A stretch of DNA of 46,600 bases, taken from the IMG/VR virus record IMGVR_UViG_3300036979_000173, positions 1-46,600 of that record; one strand, written 5' to 3'. Below, piece after piece: positions 1 through 6,016 of this stretch; positions within the stretch are counted from its first letter, which is position 1; each line of letters starts with the position of its first letter. The notes below the pieces were generated by a model that saw nothing but the letters and a program-made list of their open reading frames with translations, was not told the DNA's origin and did not search any database. The position numbers and the translations under genes were made by a program. The stretch comes from a virus.

Positions 1-22
1 CTGACGAAAATGGAATCTATAA
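1..22. repeat. Terminal direct repeat, left copy (circular-map overlap)
   Basis: These 22 bases are identical to 46579-46600. A reading frame crosses the join without interruption, so the repeat is most simply the overlap left when a circular or circularly permuted genome was linearised. It could in principle be a short true terminal redundancy. Confidence 0.9.
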
Positions 23-752
23 CGCCACTCCTCACAATCACGGAGATACCATCCTAGTACACGGATCATGCAGAATGATCCCCTACATCAACTACATCAA
101 CGAATCTACACAGAAATATAAGGTTCTCTACCTCCGTGCCTACGGACAAGACCCTACCAAATGGGAAAATAACCAAGTCCTCCAAAAAATCCTCAAATCA
201 GTAAAAATCTTCATCTACGAACACTCCCAAAACATAGGAATCCTAAACACCGATCAATCCCAACCAAAACACATCTTCCAAATCGGACTCCAACCAGAAC
301 TCTCTATCCAAATCCCAGCATTTAACGACATCCTCATCCTATTCAACGACTACTTCGACCAAGCAACTAAAGACTATACCACCTCTCTAATCGGCCCACA
401 CGACCCTTCCTGCCTCTCCGATCACCAAATACGCACCATCTACCTAGACGGAGAACAACAGATCCAGAAATTCCTCCGCAATTGCCACAATACCTCCTTC
501 CCTGAATTCGCAGACTACTTCCTCCAAAACTACCTCTCCACTCGCCTCTTCTGCTCATTCAACCACACCCACAGAAACTACTCCTATAAAATCTGGGAAC
601 TCCTCAATAACCGCTTCCTCCACCTCCCACAACTCCCTCACCTATCCTCCCTCTCCTTCTACGAGAACACTCAAACCAAACTCCACCCTTACGACCACAT
701 CCACCGCACCTTCACATGGAAACCAGAACCAGAAGAAAACTTAAACAACTAA
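3..752 (+). CDS. Unknown protein with GSCR motif, weakly WcbI-like (5' end at 46554)
   Basis: This is the main part of a 258-residue protein whose ATG lies at 46554 and whose frame continues across the circular join into base 3. The joined N-terminus contains HGSCRMIPYINY near residues 29-40, and a later FNHTHRNYS segment sits near residue 190. A small-residue-Cys motif early and a His-rich motif late recall the WcbI/SGNH-like capsule biosynthesis fold, but this is only a resemblance. It is the middle gene of a three-gene rightward operon: the upstream gene overlaps its start by ATGA and the downstream gene begins inside its end. The coding strand is very poor in G (roughly four C per G by eye over 301-420), unlike the rest of the genome, which suggests separate origin or strong strand bias. 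Reading it from the ATG at 75 would lose the GSC motif. The reading frame is secure; the function is not. Confidence 0.75.
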   Translation, partial: DENGIYNATPHNHGDTILVHGSCRMIPYINYINESTQKYKVLYLRAYGQDPTKWENNQVLQKILKSVKIFIYEHSQNIGILNTDQSQPKHIFQIGLQPELSIQIPAFNDILILFNDYFDQATKDYTTSLIGPHDPSCLSDHQIRTIYLDGEQQIQKFLRNCHNTSFPEFADYFLQNYLSTRLFCSFNHTHRNYSYKIWELLNNRFLHLPQLPHLSSLSFYENTQTKLHPYDHIHRTFTWKPEPEENLNN

Positions 753-829
753 CTTGGCAGGAAGTAATCAAACTCTCCAACGAAAACAGGAAACTAGCGG
801 CTAATTTAGCAAAAATGATAAACAGGTAG
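716..829 (+). CDS. Small basic peptide, 37 aa
   Basis: The frame starts at ATG 716 inside the end of the preceding gene (37-nt overlap) and stops at TAG 827-829. The product is strongly basic at the N-terminus (METRTRRKLKQLTWQE) followed by an amphipathic helix-like stretch ending in NR. It shares the compact, overlapping arrangement of the operon that begins at 46300. No family is recognised. Support comes from the overlap and the plausible composition; it could be a chance frame. Confidence 0.4.
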   Translation: METRTRRKLKQLTWQEVIKLSNENRKLAANLAKMINR

Positions 830-1098
830 TGTCACTTGGGATTTTTGGGAAAAATTTGGTGGGGGTTTTTATCGTGAAATCGTCGGAAATTTTTGTCATA
901 CCAGGTGGGTGCCCGTCATGCTAGGTTTTCAAAATAAGGGATTCCTTAAATGATTGGCTAGGCATGGCAATGTAAGACAAGCTGGGGCAAGGAGTGGCGA
1001 GGAAGGAGCGTAAGACAAGTAAGGGCAAGCCATTACAGACTCGCCAGCAGGTCGTAAGACAAACTCACGCAAGGTAAGACCGCGCGTAAGACAAGCTA
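830..1098. other. Convergent intergenic region
   Basis: About 270 bases lie between the end of the rightward operon and the stop of the leftward HTH gene. I see no gene. The left half is T- and G-rich (runs such as GGGATTTTTGGG near 839), and the right half, from 972, carries the first five GTAAGAC repeats. No clear rho-independent terminator is visible for either direction. Confidence 0.6.
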
Positions 1099-1612
1099 TT
1101 ATACAACGCTCGCAGTAACTGGTAAGACAAAGTCACTCAACCCTGCCTGTAAGACATTCACATTCAACGTAGGCTTATCGCTGTCATTGCCTATCCCGAA
1201 GATCGTCTTACCTGCTGTTGCCAAGTCTACCATCTTCCTACTCGCCTCCAATGCAGATAGGTTGTCCAACTCTGTAAGACAAGAGGCCGCATTCGACAAA
1301 CCGATTGCCATCGAAGAATGAAAAGACTTTTTCCTTTCCTCTAAAGAATTCGACAAAGCGTCAGATGTGTGACAAGTAGTGACAGCGTCTCTATGCCCTT
1401 TTTCTCTTTTGATCTCCTGAATCTCTTCGGCCTTTTTAATCAGTTTAAGGGCCGTTGATGCGGTCTCCCATTGTTGACGCTTTGCCCATTGTCTGACAGT
1501 AGCTGGTTTCAGGCCGTGAAGCTTTGCCGTCTCTGTAAGACAACCTGTTGCTATGTATGTTGCCCTGACTTGTTTTTTGTCAATCGTGAGAGGGGAAGGC
1601 ATTGGTAAGACG
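972..1612 (+). repeat. GTAAGAC(AA) repeat array in and beside the HTH gene
   Basis: Ten same-orientation copies of GTAAGAC begin at 972, 1010, 1054, 1074, 1086, 1122, 1149, 1274, 1535 and 1605; seven of them extend to GTAAGACAA. The first three are bipartite: GTAAGACAA, exactly six bases, then GCAAG (987-991, 1025-1029, 1069-1073). GTGACA-type relatives occur nearby (about 1370, 1627, 1650). Five copies lie downstream of the leftward HTH gene and the rest inside it or just upstream. By chance only about six copies would be expected on both strands of the whole window. A clustered, oriented array in and around a candidate small terminase gene resembles a packaging (pac) or replication recognition region. 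Confidence 0.75.
1099..1602 (-). CDS. HTH DNA-binding protein, candidate terminase small subunit
   Basis: The 167-residue product starts with a helix-turn-helix segment (about residues 9-45, TGCLTETAKLHGLKPATVRQW), continues with a charged helical middle (residues 55-95) and ends in a hydrophobic strand-rich tail (LNVNVLQAG). That order, with this length, is typical of phage small terminase subunits, which recognise the packaging site and load the large subunit. Against this, the large terminase gene lies almost 11 kb away, and other phage HTH proteins share the plan. The gene itself contains several GTAAGAC repeats (read here as CLTE and VLQ codons), consistent with a packaging site inside the gene, as known for P22-like phages. 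It is divergent from the rightward operon that starts at 1782 and stands alone on its strand. Confidence 0.55.
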   Translation of the reverse strand: MPSPLTIDKKQVRATYIATGCLTETAKLHGLKPATVRQWAKRQQWETASTALKLIKKAEEIQEIKREKGHRDAVTTCHTSDALSNSLEERKKSFHSSMAIGLSNAASCLTELDNLSALEASRKMVDLATAGKTIFGIGNDSDKPTLNVNVLQAGLSDFVLPVTASVV

Positions 1613-1660
1613 TAGAAAAACGATTGTGTGACAATGAAACTAGATCAAGTGACAGAGAAA

Positions 1661-1677
1661 ATGCAAGCTTTTTGCAT
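1661..1677. promoter_or_regulatory. Inverted repeat in a divergent promoter region
   Basis: ATGCAA, five bases, TTGCAT: a perfect 6-bp inverted repeat placed between the leftward HTH gene (ATG at 1602) and the rightward operon. The position suits an operator acting on one or both divergent promoters. The regulator is unknown. Confidence 0.4.
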
Positions 1678-1708
1678 AAAATTATTTTTGCAATCGTGAT
1701 TTTTTTTC

Positions 1709-1736
1709 TTGGATTCATGGGTGGAATTGCTATCTT
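1709..1736 (+). promoter_or_regulatory. Candidate promoter of the rightward operon
   Basis: TTG at 1709-1711 is followed after 19 bases by TATCTTTT (1731-1738). This fits the Bacteroidota-type pattern TTG-N19-TANNTTTG better than the E. coli consensus (TTGGAT, 16 bp, TATCTT). Transcription would start close to 1743, leaving a leader of about 40 nt made of CAC and AAAC repeats before the ATG at 1782. Confidence 0.4.
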
Positions 1737-1781
1737 TTAGCCATGAACAACACCACCACCACCACCACCAAAAAACACAAC

Positions 1782-2186
1782 ATGAACACCACGACACAAG
1801 CCAAGTACCTGATAACGGACAAAAAGCACCCTGCAATCACAAGGAACAGAGAGCCTGTTCAAACGTCGCAAGAAGTTTACTTTACGGAAAACACTACCGC
1901 CGCCGTTGATACACTATTCAATCCCCATATGGGAAGAACCGCTTCAGGAACTTTCCGAAAACTTTCAGGAGGGATTCTTTTCCGAGACTTGAAAGGAGAA
2001 AAAAGAGCTTTCCTTGTGATGAATAAACAAGGAGAGAAGTTTTTTGTTTCATGCTTTCAGGATGAAAAGGGAAAAACTTTTTTCATGAATGCGCTTTCAT
2101 CCAATGATGAAAGGTTTCTTGGAATTCATGGCTTATCTTTTTCAGAAAAAAGCATTCTTGCGCACAATATAGCTTCATCATTTTAA
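1782..2186 (+). CDS. Hypothetical protein, 134 aa, first gene of the rightward operon
   Basis: Start 1782 is preferred over the in-frame ATG at 1743, because 1743-1781 encodes only Asn-Thr-Lys repeats and matches the CACCACCAAAAAACACAAC leader seen before the next gene, and because the predicted transcription start falls near 1743. The protein has a mixed alpha/beta look (GGILFRDLKGEKRAFLVMN, then GEKFFVSCFQDEKGKTFF), no membrane segment and no recognised motif. It opens a set of small, unlinked genes each preceded by an A/C-rich leader instead of a Shine-Dalgarno sequence. Function unknown. Confidence 0.7.
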   Translation: MNTTTQAKYLITDKKHPAITRNREPVQTSQEVYFTENTTAAVDTLFNPHMGRTASGTFRKLSGGILFRDLKGEKRAFLVMNKQGEKFFVSCFQDEKGKTFFMNALSSNDERFLGIHGLSFSEKSILAHNIASSF

Positions 2187-2215
2187 GCCAACCCACCACC
2201 ACCAAAAAACACGAC

Positions 2216-2428
2216 ATGAAAACACCTAGCACATATTGCATAGTCAAAACACGTCACCTTTACGGCCCACGGGTGGAAAAAGCCCGCTTGTTAATAGACA
2301 ACGGAAACGAATATCTCGTATTGAGTCACGCCGAAGCGGTTGCCGAATCTAAAAGGAGAAATGAGGAAAGTTCATTTTTGGGTTATAACGAGCATGGCCC
2401 TGCAACCTATAGCGTCGTCAAAAATTAA
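2216..2428 (+). CDS. Hypothetical protein, 70 aa
   Basis: This small soluble protein has a beta-strand start (TYCIVKTRHLYG) and a helical centre (LSHAEAVAESKRRNEE). Upstream lies the leader CCACCACCAAAAAACACGAC directly before the ATG, nearly the same as that of the preceding gene, which supports the start. No known family is recognised. The 29-bp gap to the previous stop indicates cotranscription. Confidence 0.65.
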   Translation: MKTPSTYCIVKTRHLYGPRVEKARLLIDNGNEYLVLSHAEAVAESKRRNEESSFLGYNEHGPATYSVVKN

Positions 2429-2464
2429 TCGCCACCCACCACCAAACAACACAACACAAGCACC

Positions 2465-2551
2465 ATGAAAAGCCTACTTCATAACATCGCAGGAATTCTT
2501 TTAGTTGAAGCAATAATTGCAGGTATTTTCTTCGCAATTTTTTGGAATTAG
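2465..2551 (+). CDS. Single-pass membrane peptide, 28 aa
   Basis: ATG at 2465 and TAG at 2549-2551 enclose MKSLLHNIAGILLVEAIIAG followed by IFFAIFWN. Apart from the first few residues the whole peptide is one hydrophobic helix. It has the same A/C-rich leader (ACAACACAAGCACC) as its neighbours and sits in the 160-base gap between two genes that would otherwise be unusually far apart. Role unknown; small membrane peptides of this kind can act as lysis modulators or exclusion factors, but nothing shows that here. Confidence 0.5.
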   Translation: MKSLLHNIAGILLVEAIIAGIFFAIFWN

Positions 2552-2590
2552 TAGCAACAAAACACAACAAAAAACACAACAAAAAAGCAT

Positions 2591-2917
2591 ATGAAAATAA
2601 CGATGAAGGATCTACAGGGTGCTGTTAATAGGCTTAACACGCTAGTCAAGGCAAATCCTGATCCATATACCAAAATCGGCGAGGTGCCCAACCAAACATA
2701 TAGGGCCAATGTTGGCACTTATTTCATCAGCGGCGCATATGGGGGGCACAAGTTGGAACGGATGGCAACGTCAGGAGGTGGAACGTGTGACCCATTGCGA
2801 AGCGGGTACACAACTAAAAAGGATCTGTATCACCTAATATGGTCATATATTTATGGAATAGAAGAGGGGGAATATCAAGTGATGAAGCGTTATCACGAAT
2901 CGGGAAAAGTAGAATAA
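2591..2917 (+). CDS. Conserved-type hypothetical protein, 108 aa
   Basis: The protein starts with a helix (MKDLQGAVNRLNTLV), then a strand-rich centre with the sequence TYFISGAYGGHKLERMA and a glycine stretch SGGGTCDPL, then a helical end (TKKDLYHLIWSYIYGIEEGEY). This layout is familiar from small hypothetical proteins of phages and plasmids; I know of no assigned function. The leader before the ATG is a run of ACAACAAAAAAC units without a Shine-Dalgarno sequence. It lies in the rightward operon. Confidence 0.7.
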   Translation: MKITMKDLQGAVNRLNTLVKANPDPYTKIGEVPNQTYRANVGTYFISGAYGGHKLERMATSGGGTCDPLRSGYTTKKDLYHLIWSYIYGIEEGEYQVMKRYHESGKVE

Positions 2918-2948
2918 AAACACAACAAAAAACACAACAAAAAACAAA

Positions 2949-3866
2949 ATGAACAACACACAAGTCGCCCACCTTTGGGCATCGGGCAACAAAGAAAACG
3001 GGAAAGGCTCCAATTTCTTCTTTGAAGGAGACACGATCTTTTCCTATGGCAATCACTTTCCGATTGCTAGGCGGGTGCATGAGAATCTTTATCTCATAAC
3101 GCAAAGAGGTTACAGCGTATCAACATCAAGGCATATCTCTCTCACACGGCGAGCCATCCCCAGTTACGCAAAAGCATTCCCGGTTGCGTATCGCCCGGAC
3201 TCCTCATTTGAAACAATAAGGGGGGAGAAGATGGAAGAAGCCCGGAAAATGCTTGAAAACGTGGAAGCAAAAACAAAGCCATTGACTTATGAAAGGGCAA
3301 GATCACTTTCTCTTTTCATCCGTGACACGTTGGACCTTTTCCGCGCATTTGAAGATTTCGACGCGCAATTTCTTGCCGCATTAGAGGAGGAAGAACTTCA
3401 AGGGATGCTTGGCAAGGTGGAGTTGGTGCGGGAACTCAATCGGGAAGCCTTTGACTTATCGGAAGCAAAGAAACAAGCGCAACGGGAAGCGCGGGAAGAG
3501 AAGTGGCGCGCCAAGTATGCAAGGCAAGTGGAGCTTGAGAAGATGGAATTGGAAAAGCTTGTCCCGCTTTGGCGAAATGGCGAGGCCGTCCACACTTGGA
3601 AGATTCGCAACTTCCCGCCGATGCTTCGAATTGTTGGCGAGACGGTTCAAACATCGCATGGCGCAGAAGTCACAAGAGAAGAGGCGAAAAGGGCCTTTTC
3701 CTTTATCGTCGCCAAAATTGAACGTGGCGAGACTTGGCGCAGAAACGAGGAAACTTGTGCTGTTGGCCCGTTTTCCCTTGTTGCTATTGATTCAGAAAAC
3801 GTCACCGTTGGATGCCATAGGTTCACGGTTCAAGAGGTATTGGATTTTGGGAAGCTGATTTCATAA
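2949..3866 (+). CDS. Large hypothetical protein with coiled-coil centre, 305 aa
   Basis: The N-terminal 80 residues (VAHLWASG, FFFEGDTIFSYGNHFPIARR, SVSTSRH) resemble a domain often found in phage and plasmid hypothetical proteins. The middle (about residues 130-205) is a long, highly charged helix rich in Glu, Lys and Arg. The C-terminal 95 residues are mixed and end in VGCHRFTVQEVLDFGKLIS. The leader is ACAACAAAAAACAAA before the ATG at 2949. It is by far the largest gene of the rightward operon, so it probably carries the operon's main activity. The presence of a DNA-binding or protein-binding coiled coil is inferred; no catalytic motif is visible. Confidence 0.75.
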   Translation: MNNTQVAHLWASGNKENGKGSNFFFEGDTIFSYGNHFPIARRVHENLYLITQRGYSVSTSRHISLTRRAIPSYAKAFPVAYRPDSSFETIRGEKMEEARKMLENVEAKTKPLTYERARSLSLFIRDTLDLFRAFEDFDAQFLAALEEEELQGMLGKVELVRELNREAFDLSEAKKQAQREAREEKWRAKYARQVELEKMELEKLVPLWRNGEAVHTWKIRNFPPMLRIVGETVQTSHGAEVTREEAKRAFSFIVAKIERGETWRRNEETCAVGPFSLVAIDSENVTVGCHRFTVQEVLDFGKLIS

Positions 3867-3889
3867 CAAAAAAACTAAATCAGAAAAAT

Positions 3890-3931
3890 ATGGAAACATA
3901 TAAAAATCAATCGCAAATAAGAAAAGCATGA
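3890..3931 (+). CDS. 13-aa leader-like peptide coupled to the next gene
   Basis: ATG at 3890 opens METYKNQSQIRKA and stops at TGA 3929-3931, which overlaps the ATG of the next small gene as ATGA. The A-rich leader before it (ACAAAAAAACTAAATCAGAAAAAT) resembles those of the other genes. It may be a real micropeptide or a translational on-ramp for the following membrane peptide. Confidence 0.35.
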   Translation: METYKNQSQIRKA

Positions 3932-4005
3932 TCGCACAAATAGCCCTTTTCCTTGGCTTGTTTCCCCTCGCCCTGTTCCTTTGGGAGTGGGGAAGGGGAA
4001 GATAG
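3928..4005 (+). CDS. Single-pass membrane peptide, 25 aa
   Basis: ATG 3928 to TAG 4003-4005 encodes MIAQIALFLGLFPLALFLWE followed by WGRGR: one hydrophobic helix with a positively charged C-terminus. It overlaps the preceding 13-residue frame by ATGA and is followed 14 bases later by the operon terminator, which marks it as the last gene of the operon. It is the second membrane micropeptide in this operon. Function unknown. Confidence 0.5.
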   Translation: MIAQIALFLGLFPLALFLWEWGRGR

Positions 4006-4019
4006 AAGCCCTTCAATCA

Positions 4020-4051
4020 AAGCCCTTCCCATTATCGGGAAGGGCTTTTTT
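4020..4051 (+). terminator. Rho-independent terminator of the rightward operon
   Basis: AAGCCCTTCCC (4020-4030), loop ATTATC, GGGAAGGGCTT (4037-4047) form a perfect 11-bp stem followed by a T run to 4051. It ends the operon that starts near 1743. The T run lies only on the right, so it acts mainly on rightward transcripts. Confidence 0.9.
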
Positions 4052-4204
4052 GTGCCCTTGTTCAATTCCGGCCCTGAATCGCAACGCCTGAGAATGCCCT
4101 GTAAATCGCTTTGATTTTTGGGGTGGCATTCTATCATCCAACAATTCCCGACGATTCTGCGGCCTTTTATGCTTTGTATTACAGTCTTATACAACCGCTT
4201 GCAA

Positions 4205-4300
4205 TTGCTCGCTTTTACGCACGATGTATTTTGTAAGACGATTGCTAACTTTTACACACATTGTGGTTTGTAAGACAAATGCTAACAATTGCACACATCG
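4205..4300 (+). repeat. Three direct repeats of about 37 bp carrying GTAAGAC
   Basis: Imperfect units begin near 4205, 4242 and 4279. The pattern is TTGCTAAC, TTTTACACACAT, a short spacer, then TTTGTAAGACAA; the third unit is partial. The GTAAGAC motif (4233, 4270) is the same as in the array at 972-1612, and an inverted GTCTTAT lies at about 4182. Iteron-like arrangement in the convergent gap between the two operons; no gene is visible in 4052-4379. Confidence 0.6.
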
Positions 4301-4324
4301 ACTGACTTTGCCGCCGCCGCTGGA

Positions 4325-4379
4325 TTCCGTCGGGCGTTTTTCCGTCGGGCGTTTTTCCGTCGGGCGATTTCGTCGGGCG
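4325..4379 (+). repeat. Tandem CCGTCGGGCG repeats
   Basis: CCGTCGGGCG occurs at 4327-4336, 4342-4351 and 4357-4366 with a 15-bp period, plus a slightly altered fourth copy CGTCGGGCG at 4371-4379. It lies just past the stop of the last leftward gene. It forms no obvious hairpin, so it is not a standard terminator; a protein-binding array or slippage product is possible. Confidence 0.7.
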
Positions 4380-4604
4380 TTATAGAAGGTTGTCTATCTC
4401 GTGATGCTTGGCAGACTGTATTACAAGCTCCCTCACCATGTGCAGGGTGATGGGATCTCCGCTTTTAAGCTTGCCAGAATCGTGTTTGTCGCTCAATCGG
4501 ATCTCTGCCAGCAAGCCCTTGATCACCTCTAGGATGTCAAGGGATTTGAATGCCACCTCGTGTTCAAAGGATTCCAATCCGTCAAATTCTATTTTGTATT
4601 TCAT
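4380..4604 (-). CDS. Hypothetical protein, 74 aa, last gene of the leftward operon
   Basis: An acidic N-terminal strand region (MKYKIEFDGLESFEHEVAF) precedes a helical remainder (ILEVIKGLLAEIRLSD). The start overlaps the preceding stop as ATGA. Forty-four bases of this gene (4534-4577) recur exactly at 4814-4857, where they form the 3' end of another gene. No family is recognised. It is the final gene of the long leftward transcription unit. Confidence 0.7.
   Translation of the reverse strand: MKYKIEFDGLESFEHEVAFKSLDILEVIKGLLAEIRLSDKHDSGKLKSGDPITLHMVRELVIQSAKHHEIDNLL
4534..4577. repeat. 44-bp exact direct repeat, copy 1
   Basis: Identical to 4814-4857. Here it lies in frame inside the gene at 4380-4604 and encodes the LESFEHEVAFKSLDI segment. 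Confidence 0.9.
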
Positions 4605-4786
4605 GGATTGAGTCTTTCTATTTCCTGCTCAAGCTTTTTGATGAGGCGATCACGGATGTCGATCTCGTTGGAGAAGTATAACGCACGATCAATTGCCTCT
4701 AGCCTCTCACGTTCTGCAATCGCCAGTTCGTTCTCAAGACGTTCTGCGTATTCTGCTCTTACCCATTTTGCGAATAGTGTTTTCAT
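4601..4786 (-). CDS. Short coiled-coil protein, 61 aa
   Basis: Almost the whole product is charged helix (AEYAERLENELAIAERERLE, then IRDRLIKKLEQEIERLNP), predicted to be a coiled coil. The repeated ENEL/EIERL heptads resemble the TPRTDA-family proteins upstream, but the N-terminal tag is absent. It is coupled to the next gene by ATGA, and its own start overlaps the end of a remnant frame left by the 44-bp duplication. Role unknown; oligomerisation with the neighbouring coiled-coil proteins is a guess. Confidence 0.65.
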   Translation of the reverse strand: MKTLFAKWVRAEYAERLENELAIAERERLEAIDRALYFSNEIDIRDRLIKKLEQEIERLNP

Positions 4787-4813
4787 TTGATGCGTTCAGT
4801 TAATATGTCAAGT

Positions 4814-4857
4814 ATGTCAAGGGATTTGAATGCCACCTCGTGTTCAAAGGATTCCAA
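4814..4857. repeat. 44-bp exact direct repeat, copy 2 (gene remnant)
   Basis: Identical to 4534-4577. On the minus strand the copied frame still reads LESFEHEVAFKSLDI and runs on to a TGA overlapping the next ATG at 4786, but it has no start of its own. It supplies the stop codon of the gene at 4844-5263 in another frame, so it looks like a recombination scar. Confidence 0.75.
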
Positions 4858-5263
4858 GTACCCGATTGATTCTATCGTTGAGGATTCCAATTTTGTTTCC
4901 GTAATAGACGTTGCCATCTAGGCAAGCATTCTTCTCGGATTGTAATGCCGCAAGCTCTTTTTTAAGCACCAAGACCTCGGCCCCTAGCTTGTGATTTGTT
5001 TCGCTGGCATCCGCAAGAAGATGATCTAACCTCTCGACCTCTGCCTCTGCTCGTTCCGCTCGTTCGCAGTAGCTTAAACACTTTTCCTTCCAGTATTGAG
5101 GAGTTGTTTCCTGTTCTAATTTTTGGATTGCTTTATATTGACGAGCGCACAGAGCCTTTGCTTCCGTTAGTTCACGCTCAAGTTGTCTGGCGAAAAGATA
5201 AGGTTCGCAGTCATCGCCGCAGGTATTCCATGCGGCATCCGTTCTTGGTGTGTCGGTGTTCAT
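4844..5263 (-). CDS. TPRTDA-family coiled-coil protein, 139 aa
   Basis: Begins MNTDTPRTDAAWNTCGDDCE, giving the shared TDTPRTDA tag followed by a CxxxC pair (residues 15 and 19). The remainder is mostly coiled coil (RQLERELTEAKALC, ERAERAEAEVERL, VLVLKKELAALQSEKN). The leader CAAAAAAACAAA precedes the ATG, with no Shine-Dalgarno sequence, and the ATGA overlaps the preceding stop. The last residues (RVLGIL) and the stop are supplied by the duplicated 44-bp block, so the C-terminus may be shortened or altered compared with its ancestor. Function unknown. Confidence 0.75.
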   Translation of the reverse strand: MNTDTPRTDAAWNTCGDDCEPYLFARQLERELTEAKALCARQYKAIQKLEQETTPQYWKEKCLSYCERAERAEAEVERLDHLLADASETNHKLGAEVLVLKKELAALQSEKNACLDGNVYYGNKIGILNDRINRVLGIL

Positions 5264-5628
5264 TTTGTTTTTTTGTATGGGTTATGTTTATCGCAATAGA
5301 TTTGCAGGTAGTTGTCGCAACCGCATCCGTAGACGGCTGTCTCCAGTTTCTCCTTCAGCCTCTCGACCTCGGCCTCGGCTTTCTCGGCTCGCTCCTGCTC
5401 TCGTTTGGCGCGGGTGCCGTAGTCCCAATCGGCAAGCTCCTTCTTCAGCCGCTCGACCTCGGCTTCTGCTTCCATCTGCGTATCGAAGCGTGACCAAAGT
5501 TCGTTCAATTCTCGTTCCAGCTCTCTGGATAAAGCATACGAGTCCTCATGCTTTTTCAGCAGATCCTTTGGTTGTGGGGGGCAATGCCGAAACTCAATGG
5601 CATCGGTTCTCGGTGTGTCGGTTGTCAT
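5260..5628 (-). CDS. TPRTDA-family coiled-coil protein, 122 aa
   Basis: Starts MTTDTPRTDAIEFRHCPPQP. A coiled coil (about residues 25-100) includes ELERELNELWSRFD, which is almost repeated in the paralogue at 6013-6417, and two AEAEVERLKxxL heptad blocks. A Cys-rich end (YGCGCDNYLQIYCDKH) could bind a metal. ATGA-coupled to its neighbours on both sides. No known family; the duplicated modules show that the genes of this cluster exchange parts. Confidence 0.75.
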   Translation of the reverse strand: MTTDTPRTDAIEFRHCPPQPKDLLKKHEDSYALSRELERELNELWSRFDTQMEAEAEVERLKKELADWDYGTRAKREQERAEKAEAEVERLKEKLETAVYGCGCDNYLQIYCDKHNPYKKTK

Positions 5629-5903
5629 TTGTTGGTTGTGTTTAGAGCTTCTACAAATGCGTGGATTTGCTTGAGTAGGGTTTCGGCTTTTTCAGCCCTT
5701 TCTATTAGATGCTTGGATCGTTCATCGCTTATTTTAGCGCAGTCCATTACCATCTCGTTCAGCCTCTCGACCTCGGCTTTTGATGCGGCGAGTTCTCGCT
5801 CTAGTCCTTCGGCAAACTCTACTGGAACTGCTTCCACCATAAATGGACGATCTCCGTAGAGTTCAATGGCGGCATCGGTGCGTGGTGTGTCGGTGGTGGT
5901 CAT
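5625..5903 (-). CDS. TPRTDA-family coiled-coil protein, 92 aa
   Basis: Begins MTTTDTPRTDAAIELYGDRP. Residues 30-85 are coiled coil (GLERELAASKAEVERLNEMV, RSKHLIERAEKAETLLKQI). It lacks the Cys-rich tails of two paralogues. It starts a short run of three ATGA-coupled family members. Function unknown. Confidence 0.75.
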   Translation of the reverse strand: MTTTDTPRTDAAIELYGDRPFMVEAVPVEFAEGLERELAASKAEVERLNEMVMDCAKISDERSKHLIERAEKAETLLKQIHAFVEALNTTNK

Positions 5904-5905
5904 TT

Positions 5906-6016
5906 TTAGTGTTTAAGCAGGCGGACAATTAAACTACCGATGCCGAAGCAAACGCAGATTAATAAGTAAGTGCATAACGCAATCCAGATTCGTTTTTTTA
6001 TTTCAGTTTGTTTCAT
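5906..6016 (-). CDS. Small membrane protein, 36 aa
   Basis: MKQTEIKKRIWIALCTYLLI continues into CVCFGIGSLIVRLLKH: a basic N-terminus, one membrane helix of about 22 residues and a basic end. The start at 6016 is fixed by an ATGA overlap with the upstream TPRTDA-family gene. It is one of several tiny membrane proteins interspersed with this family (also 6596-6724 and 9118-9339), which makes a membrane-linked complex conceivable but unproven. Confidence 0.6.
   Translation of the reverse strand: MKQTEIKKRIWIALCTYLLICVCFGIGSLIVRLLKH

Noticed and set aside
972-1612. Possible CRISPR array
   Set aside because: The repeat unit is only 7-9 bases, spacing is irregular and several copies lie inside a coding region, so it is not a CRISPR array.
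1743-1781. Upstream ATG giving an Asn-Thr-Lys repeat N-terminus
   Set aside because: The stretch is the A/C-rich leader also seen before the next gene, and the predicted transcription start coincides with 1743, so 1782 is the better start.
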